NCBI RefSeq assembly: GCF_003628145.1
Contig: NZ_RBZV01000008.1
Location: forward strand, 211,821-275,820
Direction: 5' to 3'
Origin: Trinickia fusca
GTDB lineage: Bacteria > Pseudomonadota > Gammaproteobacteria > Burkholderiales > Burkholderiaceae
Length of the DNA stretch: 64,000 bases
Shown piece by piece: positions 37,092-45,773 of this stretch. The translations under genes were made by a program, and so were the position numbers. The notes beneath the pieces were generated by a model. That model was not told the origin of the DNA and ran no database searches. It saw only the letters and a list, made by a program, of their open reading frames with translations. How positions within the stretch are numbered: the first letter of the stretch is position 1; each line of letters opens with the position of its first letter.

Positions 37092-37994
37092 ATGGATAAC
37101 CAGATCGACCTCATTCGAATCTTCGTCATGACGGCCGAGTCCGCTAGTTTTCGCGAGGCCGCAGGCCGGCTCGGCATATCGCCGCAAGTCGTTACACGAG
37201 CGATCCGGCAGCTCGAAGAGCGGGTGGGGGAAACGCTCTTTCATCGAAGCACCCGTAACGTGCGAATCACGACCTTCGGTAAGGCGTTCGCCTTGCGCGC
37301 GAATGCCCTGCTGCAATCGGTCGATGAGTTGTTTCAAGCGAACGCAGCTCGTGACGAGGCGCTCAGCGGGACGGTGCGCGTGACCGCTCCACAGGTCCTT
37401 GGCCGCCGTTACGTCGCGCCTCTCCTGATGCAGACGATGCGCGAGCATCCGAATATCGTGATCGATTTGCGACTGTCGGATACGCTGTCGTCGCCGGTCG
37501 GCGAACAAATCGATATTGGCGTGCGAGCCGGCTTCATCACCGACGGGCGTTATATCGCGCGGCGCGTGGGCGCGTTGCCGATCTATACCGTCGCGGCACC
37601 ACAACTGCTCGACGCGGCCGGCACGCCTGACAACATCGACGCCTTGCTGGAAATGCCATTGACGGCGTTGATCGACCGCAGCACCGGCCGCGCGTGGCCG
37701 TGGACGTTTCGGCATAACCGGCAATTGGTCCCGCCGCAGCCCACCCTCGTCACCGACGATCCGGAAGCGGAAGTCTTTGGCTGCGTCGCGGGGCGCGGAT
37801 TCAGCCAGTGCCCCGAGTACATGGTGAGAGACGAACTCGCCGACGGACGGCTCGTGCGTGTTCTGCCGCGCAGCGATCCCGGCCCTTGGAACCTGTACGT
37901 CTACCGGCCGCAGCGTGGGCCGGTCCCCAAGCGGGTGCGCGTCGCTTTCGATGCGCTCGTCAAGGGGCTTGCCGCGACGGCGTGCGTTGGGTGA
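37092..37994 (+). CDS. LysR-type transcriptional regulator
   Basis: The 300-residue protein has the N-terminal winged helix of LysR proteins (FREAAGRLGISPQVVTRAIRQLEERVGETLFHRSTR region) and a periplasmic-binding-like effector domain. The longer reading from 36963 adds a non-family segment that would cover the shared promoter, so I start at 37092. It is divergent from the SDR gene and probably controls it and itself. Effector unknown. Confidence 0.9.
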   Translation: MDNQIDLIRIFVMTAESASFREAAGRLGISPQVVTRAIRQLEERVGETLFHRSTRNVRITTFGKAFALRANALLQSVDELFQANAARDEALSGTVRVTAPQVLGRRYVAPLLMQTMREHPNIVIDLRLSDTLSSPVGEQIDIGVRAGFITDGRYIARRVGALPIYTVAAPQLLDAAGTPDNIDALLEMPLTALIDRSTGRAWPWTFRHNRQLVPPQPTLVTDDPEAEVFGCVAGRGFSQCPEYMVRDELADGRLVRVLPRSDPGPWNLYVYRPQRGPVPKRVRVAFDALVKGLAATACVG

Positions 37995-38024
37995 TCGACA
38001 GCGCGGCACGAACGCCTGTCACGC

Positions 38025-39125
38025 TTATCGTCCGGCCTGCGGGTTGACGATCGAGGCCCCCTCCCGACCGGCGAGAATCGCCGCAGCATTCTCGACCGCT
38101 TGCAGCGCCGCCGCCCGTATCGCGCTTCTCGTCGTGCCGGCAATATGCGGGCTCAACAACGCCTTGTCGATGCCAATGAGCGGCGACGAATATTGCGCCT
38201 TCTCCTTGGCGAACGTATCGATCGCGGCGCCGGCGAGCGGCCCGTGCGGATCGGATAGCACGTCGGCCAGCGCCTGTTCGTCCACGAGGCCGCCGCGCGC
38301 CGTGTTGATGAGCACGGCGCCCGGCTTCATGCGACGCAACTGCGGCGCGCCGATCAGATGCCGCGTGGCTTCGTTGAGCGGCGCGTGCAGCGACACGACA
38401 TCGGCTTCGCCAAGCAGTTCATCGAGCGTTTCCTTGCGCTCGATTCGAAGCGTGGCCGCCTGCTCCGGCGTGAAGCGCGCCGAGCCGTAACCCATCACGC
38501 GCATACCGAGCAGATGCGCTTTCGCCGCGAGGCGTCGCGCGATGTTGCCGATGCCCACGAGCCCGAGCGTGAGCTCCGACAGTTCGGTCGCAACCGGCCC
38601 CGCATTCGATTTCGCCCAGACGCCGTCATGGCTCGCGGTGTTGTATGCAAAGGTGTGCCGTGTCAGCGCGAGCATCTGGCACAGGGCGAACTCCGCGACG
38701 GCATCGGCATTGGAGCCCGGCGTGTTCGTGACGAGCACGTGCTGCCGAGTCGCCGTGGCAACGTCGATGTGATCGACGCCGACGCCTGCTTGAGCGATCA
38801 CCGCAAGCCGGCGCTGCAAAGCCGGAGCCACTGCGCCTTCGATGACCGCGCGGTCGATCGGCACGTTGACGCGCGTCTTCAGCACCTCGTAGCCAATGCC
38901 GTCCCGGGCCAGTGCGGCCAGCACCAACTGCGGCGCGAAGCCGTCGAAATCGGCGTAGGAGAGCCGTTCACCATAGTGCTGCCGGACGGCGTCCCGCTCC
39001 GGCACGTTTCTCAGGTTCAGGGTGACTTCGAATCCGTGGCGAAGGAACGCATCCATCTCCTCGAAGAGCAGCGGGCCAGGCGCGGCATCGACCACGAGGA
39101 CGCGAGCAAAGAACGGTTGGTTCAT
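38025..39125 (-). CDS. D-isomer-specific 2-hydroxyacid dehydrogenase
   Basis: The 366-residue protein has GVGVDHIDV, the NAD-binding GLVGIGNIARR (188-198), catalytic R277 in NTARGGLVDE, an acid near AIDTFAKEK and H327 in SPHIAGTT, which is the family's active-site set. It reduces 2-oxo acids to D-2-hydroxy acids, or the reverse. It is the third gene of a minus-strand operon behind an RHH protein and a Cys-containing protein, with 5 bp spacing. The N-terminal domain is longer than usual, at about 60 extra residues. Substrate unknown. Confidence 0.88.
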   Translation of the reverse strand: MNQPFFARVLVVDAAPGPLLFEEMDAFLRHGFEVTLNLRNVPERDAVRQHYGERLSYADFDGFAPQLVLAALARDGIGYEVLKTRVNVPIDRAVIEGAVAPALQRRLAVIAQAGVGVDHIDVATATRQHVLVTNTPGSNADAVAEFALCQMLALTRHTFAYNTASHDGVWAKSNAGPVATELSELTLGLVGIGNIARRLAAKAHLLGMRVMGYGSARFTPEQAATLRIERKETLDELLGEADVVSLHAPLNEATRHLIGAPQLRRMKPGAVLINTARGGLVDEQALADVLSDPHGPLAGAAIDTFAKEKAQYSSPLIGIDKALLSPHIAGTTRSAIRAAALQAVENAAAILAGREGASIVNPQAGR

Positions 39126-39130
39126 AGACG

Positions 39131-39529
39131 TTATTCGAGCGGGGCGTCGACGATCAGGCCAGCGTCAAGCGCGCGAATGCGGCGGTCGACGAAATAGCCG
39201 CCGCCTTCGGTATAACGGAGGAACGTGCGGCCACACGCCACACACTCGGAAACCGTGCACCGGTTGTACGGAAAGTAGCGCGGCGCGATGGGGGCCGCCT
39301 CCGACCAGTAACGCGTACCGTCCGGATGGAATTCCGCGTAGGACGCCTCGTCTGGATCGCCTTCGAGGAGCGTGCCGATGTCGCGCAACTGGGTTTCCGG
39401 CAATGAGAGCGGCATGCTTTGCCAACCGGCGAGCGAGGTCGCCGAGCAGGTACATGCCTGCTCCGAATGCGGCGCGCGCCTCGCCAACCGCTCGAGCGCG
39501 TCGCTTGCCAAGTGAGGGAGATCGATCAT
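39131..39529 (-). CDS. Hypothetical protein with C-x2-C motif
   Basis: A 132-residue protein of unknown function. A C-x-C pair (ACTCSA, near 26-29) and a C-x2-C pair in ECVACGRTFLRY could bind metal together. It is followed by GGGYFVDRRIRALD. Its start overlaps the RHH gene by 4 bp (ATGA) and its stop is 5 bp before the dehydrogenase, so all three are co-translated. It might partner with the RHH protein, but it is not a toxin I recognise. Confidence 0.7.
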   Translation of the reverse strand: MIDLPHLASDALERLARRAPHSEQACTCSATSLAGWQSMPLSLPETQLRDIGTLLEGDPDEASYAEFHPDGTRYWSEAAPIAPRYFPYNRCTVSECVACGRTFLRYTEGGGYFVDRRIRALDAGLIVDAPLE

Positions 39530-39765
39530 GCGGCGCTCACACCTTGATTCAAATAGCGGCGGAGCAGGGCTTCGACGATATCCGTTTCGGTGATACGGCT
39601 TCCCGTCGAGACGGACTGTTGTGCGACATGCAGCTTCAGCTTCTGCGCGAGGTCGTAAGGCAAGCGGAAATTTTTTTGCACCATGGCCGTCGGGATGGCT
39701 CGTCCCGGCAAAGCAACCGTCTCGGCTGCGAGCATCCGCTCGGAAAGGTCACGTTCCAGATTCAC
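39526..39765 (-). CDS. Ribbon-helix-helix (Arc/CopG-like) protein
   Basis: The 79-residue protein ends with a likely ribbon-helix-helix fold: strand NFRLPYDLAQKLKLHVAQQ, turn, and helix ETDIVEALLRRYLNQG. Such small DNA-binding proteins repress their own operons or act as antitoxins. It is the first gene of the three-gene operon. Inference: autoregulator of the operon and perhaps of the facing PEPC-like operon. Confidence 0.75.
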   Translation of the reverse strand: MNLERDLSERMLAAETVALPGRAIPTAMVQKNFRLPYDLAQKLKLHVAQQSVSTGSRITETDIVEALLRRYLNQGVSAA

Positions 39766-40320
39766 GTCTGCACCCTGTAAAAATTTGAATCGATCTCGAT
39801 AAGCCTACCTAATTGAATTTCTTCTTGTGTTCGGCAAGCAGCCGCCGACAAACATTCAGCCCCAAAATAGTGCATCCCGACGCACCACGACGGGGCTTTC
39901 AACTACCCAAACCGCCTAAACATAATGATCTGCATCTTATTGCCAACGGCCATTTCATGTCAAATGCGTCCAGCTTCATTACAAATTCACATATCGATGG
40001 ATTAAGGAAGCTCGACCATTCACCGCGCCAATGAAATGGCAACATGTCGAATTCCGAAACAGTCGGCTGGAAAAACTTGCCCAACTGTTCCGCCAGGCAG
40101 AACGACCAGCCATCCGGCGCCTTCCTGCGGAGCACTTCGTGGCGGCCTGCCCGTAGCTGACCGAGTGTCGACCAGCGAGCCCCTTTCATGGCATTCGCTC
40201 TCCCCCGGAACACCCGGCGCCTCGCCAATCATCATCACAAGCCAATCATCAATTAATAACTGTATAGCTTGATATATAGATATGTACTTTAATATTTAAT
40301 CAATTAGTATGGATTAAATC
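39766..40320. other. AT-rich gap between divergent operons
   Basis: About 550 bp without a supported gene. The part 40240-40320 is strongly AT-rich for this genome and may hold promoters or mark foreign DNA. Frames at 39813-40034 and 40036-40272 lack ribosome binding sites and known products. Confidence 0.45.
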
Positions 40321-40413
40321 ATTTACCCATGTTAATTTTCGCGACCTGAAGAGTTGTTCAGCGATGAAGGCGTCGGTTTCGAGCAGAGCGGCACGTCAAC
40401 CACATGGGTAAAT
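40321..40413 (+). promoter_or_regulatory. Long-range inverted repeat over the PEPC-like gene start
   Basis: A perfect 12-bp arm at 40321-40332 is complementary to 40402-40413. The second arm contains GGGTAA, the only ribosome-binding-like sequence, and ends 1 nt before the ATG at 40415. If both arms are in the mRNA, pairing would hide the start. Its role is inferred. Confidence 0.45.
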
Positions 40414-40414
40414 C

Positions 40415-43111
40415 ATGAGCGCAGAGAACTTGCAACTTCAAGGCTATTTCCACGAGGACTTCCCAAGCGAAAATCTCGCCCGACCTCGAGAGACGTTTCA
40501 CCAGTTATGGGCCATGTTCGAGGAAATCGTCAGGAATGACGGGCGCAATGCGCATTGCCGCCGGGCACTTCAGGATATTCGGGCATTCGAATTTCTGCGC
40601 GGCAAAAATGCACAGCTCGTCGAGCAAATCGGCCGCGATTTCTTCACGCTGAAAGACGCCGACGAGCGCCGCACGCTCGTGAAGGCCATGCTCGTCAAGC
40701 AACTCCTGACCGAACTCGCCATGAGAACGTCGGCCACCCGCCATTACATGGGCGAGGCACTTTCCGACCACCTCCCCACCCCGGCAGACTGGACGCGAAC
40801 GCCCGAGAGCGTGCAGCTCAATATCGGCATCCTGAGCAAGGAAACCGAACAGCTTCGGTTCGGCGTGGTCAAGGCGTTGCAAGCGTTGGGAACGCAGGTC
40901 GAGCGCGAGGCTCCGGCGCGCGACATTGAAGCCGCACTGCGCGGGCTCTGGGACGCCATCTGGGACGAGGTCGACGGCACGGATACGGACTTCCAGATTC
41001 TCTACGCGCATAGCCTCTACGATCATTTGCCGCGCGCGACGCGCGAACTGCGCGAGACGCTCGCAGCCGTCGCGGGCAAGGACGTCGCGCTCGACGCCTG
41101 GCTCCATCCCTTCACGTGGCTTCATGCGGACAAGGACGGACGCCCGTACGACACGAACGCGCACACGGCGCGGCTTGTTCTGGCGATGGAGGATGCCGTG
41201 CGCGGGCGCTATCGAGAAGATCTCGCCGCGCTGCTCGCTACGCATCCGGGCGATGCGCCGCTCAGCGAGGCCCTTCGGCGGCTGGACCGCGCCGAACCCG
41301 ATGCCTTCGAAGAACCCGAGCAGTTGTTGCGACTCATCGCCACCTCGCGTGCTCGCGGCGACGCGCGCCTCGACGACCTCGTGCTGCGGATCAAGACGTT
41401 CGGCTTCTTCTTCGCCAAGCTCGAGTATCGGGAGAACGCGGGGATGTTCGATTCGGTGCTCGACGAGATTCTTCCGCCGGAGATCATCGGCGCGACGCTC
41501 GGTCGCGCACCGCGCCGTTACGCCGAGCTCGACACGCACGAGAAGGTCCAATTGCTCACCGATCTGCAACGCGAGGGCAGCGCACATCGGCCGCTCGCGA
41601 TCTGGCAGGCGTATTGGCGCAAGACCGAGGCCGAGTTCGAGGCGCGGCGGCAACGACATCCGAACGGCGACTACCTCGAACTGCTGAAGACCGACCCGGC
41701 ATACATCCGAATGCTCGATGCGAAGACGATGGTCGAGCGCTTCGAGATGATCCGCGACGGCGTCGAGCGCATGCCGATCCATGGGATCGCCGAGTCGGAC
41801 GGCATCGACGGCCCGCTCGCCGTCCTCTTCTTCATGGAAGCCGCGGGTCTGCGCAACGGCATCGACGTCGCGCTGCAGCCCGAGGATATCGAAGGCGCCG
41901 AGACGACGCTGGCGCATATTCGCGAGCTCTACGAGAACCCCGTCTACAAGGCCCATCTGCAATTGCGCGGCGCGAAGCAGTACATCACCTTCGGGCCGAG
42001 CGACACGGGCAAGCAGGGCGGCAAAGCGATGCACAAGGCCAATATGCGGATCGCCAATCTGCACAAGGCCATCGCCAAGGAGCATGGCGTGGAAGCGGTG
42101 CTCCACGTGATCCTCGGCTACGAGCATGCGCGCTGCAACGGCCCGATCGCCGAGGCCATGCGCGAATACAGTGCACTCGAGAGCCAGGAAACGCGCTTCA
42201 TGATGGCTGGCTGCGCGGAGATGCGCAGCCACTTGCTGACGCCCGAACGCGCCGTCCATTGCTTGAAGGGCCTCTTCGCGATGCATCTCGACGCGCCCCG
42301 CCAAGATGCGTCGCTTGCCGAGATCGAACGCGAGCGAGGATTCTGGACCAGCGTCGTACGCCAGTATCAGAAGATCTTCTTCGAGCATCCTGCGTTGCCG
42401 AATCTTCTAAAGGCGCTCGCCCGCTTCGACGTGGTCGGCGCTACGGCGAAGGGCACGCGGCCGCCGTCACGGATCTTCAACATCGAGAACTTCGAGTCTC
42501 GCCCCGATGCGATTCGGGCGATCCCCTGGACACGCGCGCTGCTCGTCGGGGGCATTCACAGCGAGCTGATCGGTGCCGGCGTCCTCGCCGACGAGCCCGC
42601 TGTCCGCCTGGCGGCCAAGTTCCGCTCGAATCCGTCGTTCAGCGCCTATGTGAAGAACATCGCCTATGCACTCGCGCGCACGGACATGGACTGTGCCTGG
42701 CTGACCGTCCTCGGCGAACTGCCGAGCCGCGAGGTCGTCGAGCGATGGGCCGCCGAGCTCAACGAAAGCGCAGCAGAACCCGCGCACCGGATGCTCGCCT
42801 CGCTCCATCTCGAAGTCGTGCGTGCCAAGCGCTTCGTCTACAAGGCACTCCATGGCCACGAGCCTTATGACGACGCTTGGAGCCTTGCGGCGATCACGCT
42901 GCTCGCGCGCTGGCCGGGGCTCCAACAGGAGGTGGCATGGAAGGAGGACAACCTGCGCATCTACCGGCTGCTGCTGCCGTACCTGCGCCGCGACCCGGCC
43001 TTCCTGCGCTCGGACGCCGTGCATGACTTCTATAGCGGCTTGCTCGCCGCCGCCAATACCGATACGGGGATTGTGCATCCGCGAGCCGTCGACGCGATGG
43101 GCTGGCACTGA
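40415..43111 (+). CDS. PEP-carboxylase homologue with altered active site
   Basis: The 898-residue protein has the length and overall order of bacterial PEP carboxylase. Kept features: FGFFFAKLEYREN, like FGF-x-LA-x-LD-x-R; the metal-site acids at E475 (FMEAAGL) and D530 (GPSDTGKQGG, aligned with YSDSNKDGG); and FESRP...IRAIPWTRALL. Lost features: no TAHPTE block with the essential histidine in the N-terminal third, and the FHGRGG loop is replaced by HVILGYEHARCNG (564-576). Normal PEP carboxylation is therefore doubtful. It heads an operon with an exporter and a BKACE-like enzyme. The fold is clear, the reaction unknown. Confidence 0.8.
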   Translation: MSAENLQLQGYFHEDFPSENLARPRETFHQLWAMFEEIVRNDGRNAHCRRALQDIRAFEFLRGKNAQLVEQIGRDFFTLKDADERRTLVKAMLVKQLLTELAMRTSATRHYMGEALSDHLPTPADWTRTPESVQLNIGILSKETEQLRFGVVKALQALGTQVEREAPARDIEAALRGLWDAIWDEVDGTDTDFQILYAHSLYDHLPRATRELRETLAAVAGKDVALDAWLHPFTWLHADKDGRPYDTNAHTARLVLAMEDAVRGRYREDLAALLATHPGDAPLSEALRRLDRAEPDAFEEPEQLLRLIATSRARGDARLDDLVLRIKTFGFFFAKLEYRENAGMFDSVLDEILPPEIIGATLGRAPRRYAELDTHEKVQLLTDLQREGSAHRPLAIWQAYWRKTEAEFEARRQRHPNGDYLELLKTDPAYIRMLDAKTMVERFEMIRDGVERMPIHGIAESDGIDGPLAVLFFMEAAGLRNGIDVALQPEDIEGAETTLAHIRELYENPVYKAHLQLRGAKQYITFGPSDTGKQGGKAMHKANMRIANLHKAIAKEHGVEAVLHVILGYEHARCNGPIAEAMREYSALESQETRFMMAGCAEMRSHLLTPERAVHCLKGLFAMHLDAPRQDASLAEIERERGFWTSVVRQYQKIFFEHPALPNLLKALARFDVVGATAKGTRPPSRIFNIENFESRPDAIRAIPWTRALLVGGIHSELIGAGVLADEPAVRLAAKFRSNPSFSAYVKNIAYALARTDMDCAWLTVLGELPSREVVERWAAELNESAAEPAHRMLASLHLEVVRAKRFVYKALHGHEPYDDAWSLAAITLLARWPGLQQEVAWKEDNLRIYRLLLPYLRRDPAFLRSDAVHDFYSGLLAAANTDTGIVHPRAVDAMGWH

Positions 43112-43226
43112 CGTGCCCATCGATGTACGCCTCGACGTACATCGACGCCGCACGCCGCTCGCGGGCATCGAATGAACCCGCGGGCGGCGGGCACTGCCTC
43201 GCGCCCACCTTCCGGAGACACGCGCA

Positions 43227-44684
43227 GTGACCAAACACGATACGGCTCGCAACCGGACGCCCCTCGAGGCGTGGCCGAGGCACGCTCGACTCATCCCGTT
43301 CATCGTTGCCTGCGCTTTTTTCATGGAGCAGCTCGACAGCAGCGTCTTGTCGACCGTGCTCCCCGCCATCGCGGCCGACTTCGCGATCGCTCCCTTGCGA
43401 TTGAACCTGGCGATCACGAGTTACCTCCTTAGCGTCGCCATCTTCATTCCGGCAAGCGGTTGGGTGGCCGACCGGTTCGGTACGAGAGACGTCTTTTGCG
43501 CGGCCTGCGTACTGTTCACGCTCGGCTCGGCGGCGTGCGGCATGGCACAAACGCTGCCTGAACTCGTCGCGGCTCGCGTCTTGCAAGGCATCGGCGGCGC
43601 AATGACCATTCCCGTCGGGCGTTTGATTCTGCTGCGAGCGTTTCCAAAATCGCAGTACATCCGGGCGATGAGCTACGTCACGATCCCCGCACTGATCGGC
43701 CCAGTCCTGGGGCCGATCGTCGGCGGCGCGATCGCAACCTATACGTCCTGGCGCTGGATTTTCTACATCAATTTGCCGGTCGGGCTAGCGGGTGCCATGC
43801 TGGCGTGGTGCTGTCTCGACAGCGTACCGGGAGAGAAGCGCGAACCGCTCGACTTCGCTGGTTTCGTACTTTGTGCGGCGGGGCTTGGCGCGCTGCAGAC
43901 CGGTTTGGAATCCGTGCATCGGCACACCGGTGACTCGTCGGCGACGATCTGGCTTCCCTTGGTCGTTTTCCTTACGGCGGGGGTGTGCCTCGCGCTCTAC
44001 GGCCGACACGCGTCGCGGCAGGTGAATCCCATCGTCGATTTGCGCTTGTTCCGCGAACGCGGCTTTCGGATCGGCACGCTGGCGGGCGGCCTCTGCCGGG
44101 TGAGCCTCGGCGCGACCCCGTTCCTGCTGCCGCTCTTCCTGCAGACGGGCTTCGGATTGTCGCCGCTCGAGTCAGGCTCGCTGACGTTTCTCGTGGCGGC
44201 CGGCTCGATCGGCCTCAAGACGACCGTGACGGCGATCAGTCGCTGCTTCGGTCTACGAAATATTCTTTGGGTGAACGGCGTCACGGTGGGTGGGATCACG
44301 ATGAGCTTTTCAGCGCTCTCGCCGATGACGCCTCATTGGATCATCGCGGTCCTCTTCTGCCTCTACGGGTTTCTGCGCTCGCTACAGTTCACCTCGATGA
44401 ACGCCCTCGCCTACGCCGACCTGCCAGCTTCGCTGCAGAGCCAGGGCACGACGATCGGCGGCATTGCGCAGCAGCTCTTTCCGAGTTTCGGCGTGGCCAT
44501 CGCGACCGCATCGCTGTCGTTGCTCGCCGCGGATCGCGGGCACCCTGGTCCGCTGGATTTTTCCGTCGTATTCCTGTTGCTCGGCCTGTTCCCCATTGTG
44601 GCCGCCGCCTGGTTCACCCGGCTCGCGGCCAGCGATGGCGCCGCAGTGAGTGGGCACGGACGGGCAACGTCATCCCCTTCCTGA
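43227..44684 (+). CDS. 14-TM MFS transporter (DHA2, EmrB/QacA type)
   Basis: The 485-residue protein has about fourteen hydrophobic segments and DHA2 signatures: LDSSVLSTVLPAIAADF near the start, WVADRFGTRDVF, and GPVLGPIVGGAI (motif C of drug:H+ antiporters). The start is GTG at 43227 with GGAG 11 nt upstream. It stands between the PEPC-like and BKACE-like genes in one direction. I infer export of the product of this operon, or resistance to it. Confidence 0.88.
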   Translation: MTKHDTARNRTPLEAWPRHARLIPFIVACAFFMEQLDSSVLSTVLPAIAADFAIAPLRLNLAITSYLLSVAIFIPASGWVADRFGTRDVFCAACVLFTLGSAACGMAQTLPELVAARVLQGIGGAMTIPVGRLILLRAFPKSQYIRAMSYVTIPALIGPVLGPIVGGAIATYTSWRWIFYINLPVGLAGAMLAWCCLDSVPGEKREPLDFAGFVLCAAGLGALQTGLESVHRHTGDSSATIWLPLVVFLTAGVCLALYGRHASRQVNPIVDLRLFRERGFRIGTLAGGLCRVSLGATPFLLPLFLQTGFGLSPLESGSLTFLVAAGSIGLKTTVTAISRCFGLRNILWVNGVTVGGITMSFSALSPMTPHWIIAVLFCLYGFLRSLQFTSMNALAYADLPASLQSQGTTIGGIAQQLFPSFGVAIATASLSLLAADRGHPGPLDFSVVFLLLGLFPIVAAAWFTRLAASDGAAVSGHGRATSSPS

Positions 44685-44720
44685 AGTCATCCCCATCTGG
44701 ACCCTCTGGAGACCGAAGTC

Positions 44721-45740
44721 ATGAGCAAGCAATTGCATCTTTACATCGCATCGATCGGATCGAAATGGCGCCGCGACGCGTCGGCCACCGTGCCGCTTGG
44801 TCTGCCGGCGCTGCCTTATAGCGTCGACGAGGCGCTCGACGACGTCGCTGCGTGCCATGATCTCGGCGCCCGCTTCTTTCACGTGCATTCGCGCGGCGCG
44901 AACGGTGAGCATATTGCCGACGCTGCTTGGTATCAGGCATTTGCCCGCGCGTTCCGCGGGCGTTTTCCCGATGCGAGGATCTGCTTCGCCACGAGTCGCT
45001 CCGGCGAGGTGAGCGACCAGATCAGGGCAAGGGAGAACGAGCTGCGCGAACGGCTCGGCGAGATGGACGCCAAGCTCGACGCCGAAGGCGTGCGGCTCGC
45101 CTGCCTCGCCTCGGACGACGCCGTCGAATTGCCCGATCTGTTGACGGCGTTCACTGCGACCGAAGTGCGCATCTATGCCGAAGCGGCGGAGATCGGGCAC
45201 GTCGCCGAAGCGCGCAGCTCGCGCATCACGCGCGACTTCTATCACCGTCTCGTCGCTGTGGCCACGGCCAAGCGTGTGCTGCAGGAAATCGAGATCACGA
45301 CACCGGAAAGCATCGACGTCGTCGAGCGACTGCAACAGGAAGCGTTTCTGCGTGGGCCCGTGAGCATCGTCCTGCTGCCAGGCTTCACGCGTTCGTTCCC
45401 GTTCGTGCCCGAGCAGCTCGCCGAGATTGCCCGGCGCGCGCGCCGCGTCATCGATCGCAACGAAGGCGGCGGCATGCTCACGCTCGGCCGCGTGCTGCTG
45501 CCTACCACGCCCGATGCGGACGAGGAGCGTGAGCGGTTCGTCCGCTTCGCGGTCGAACATCCGCATATCGATGCGATTCGCGTCGGCCTCGAGGATGCCC
45601 CTTATCTGGATGGCAAGCCGGCGAGCAATCGCGAGATCGTGCTTAGGACCATCGCGTCGATCGAGCGGTTCGGTGGCGCGGTGCGGCAAAGTACCGAAGC
45701 GCTGCCACACGCGTTCGGCGCTTCGGCGGTTGCCGCTTAG
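44721..45740 (+). CDS. BKACE-family (beta-keto acid cleavage, DUF849) protein, divergent
   Basis: The 339-residue TIM-barrel protein belongs to the family of 3-keto-5-aminohexanoate cleavage enzyme. Zinc ligands H54 and H56 lie in FFHVHSRG, and RVGLEDAPYL near residue 290 matches the RVGLED loop. Usual members read H-x-H-x-RD and start with a TxAPTG-like strand; here they are HVHSRG and LYIASIGSKW, so the substrate probably differs. BKACE enzymes cleave or condense beta-keto acids with acetyl-CoA. It is 36 bp after the exporter gene. Confidence 0.82.
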   Translation: MSKQLHLYIASIGSKWRRDASATVPLGLPALPYSVDEALDDVAACHDLGARFFHVHSRGANGEHIADAAWYQAFARAFRGRFPDARICFATSRSGEVSDQIRARENELRERLGEMDAKLDAEGVRLACLASDDAVELPDLLTAFTATEVRIYAEAAEIGHVAEARSSRITRDFYHRLVAVATAKRVLQEIEITTPESIDVVERLQQEAFLRGPVSIVLLPGFTRSFPFVPEQLAEIARRARRVIDRNEGGGMLTLGRVLLPTTPDADEERERFVRFAVEHPHIDAIRVGLEDAPYLDGKPASNREIVLRTIASIERFGGAVRQSTEALPHAFGASAVAA

Positions 45741-45748
45741 TGCTTTGG

Positions 45749-45773
45749 AAGGGCTGCCTTTGGGGCAGCCCTT
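45749..45773. terminator. Bidirectional hairpin terminator
   Basis: A perfect 10-bp stem (45749-45758 with 45764-45773, 5-nt loop) follows the BKACE-like gene and overlaps the last bases of the converging DUF817 gene. Confidence 0.6.

Noticed and set aside
39813..40272. Two short frames in the AT-rich gap before the PEPC-like gene
   Set aside because: No ribosome binding sites, no motif and codon use unlike the surrounding genes.
40505..42388. A 627-codon frame antisense to the PEPC-like gene
   Set aside because: Shadow of the sense gene; composition is that of a mirrored GC-rich coding sequence and there is no ribosome binding site.
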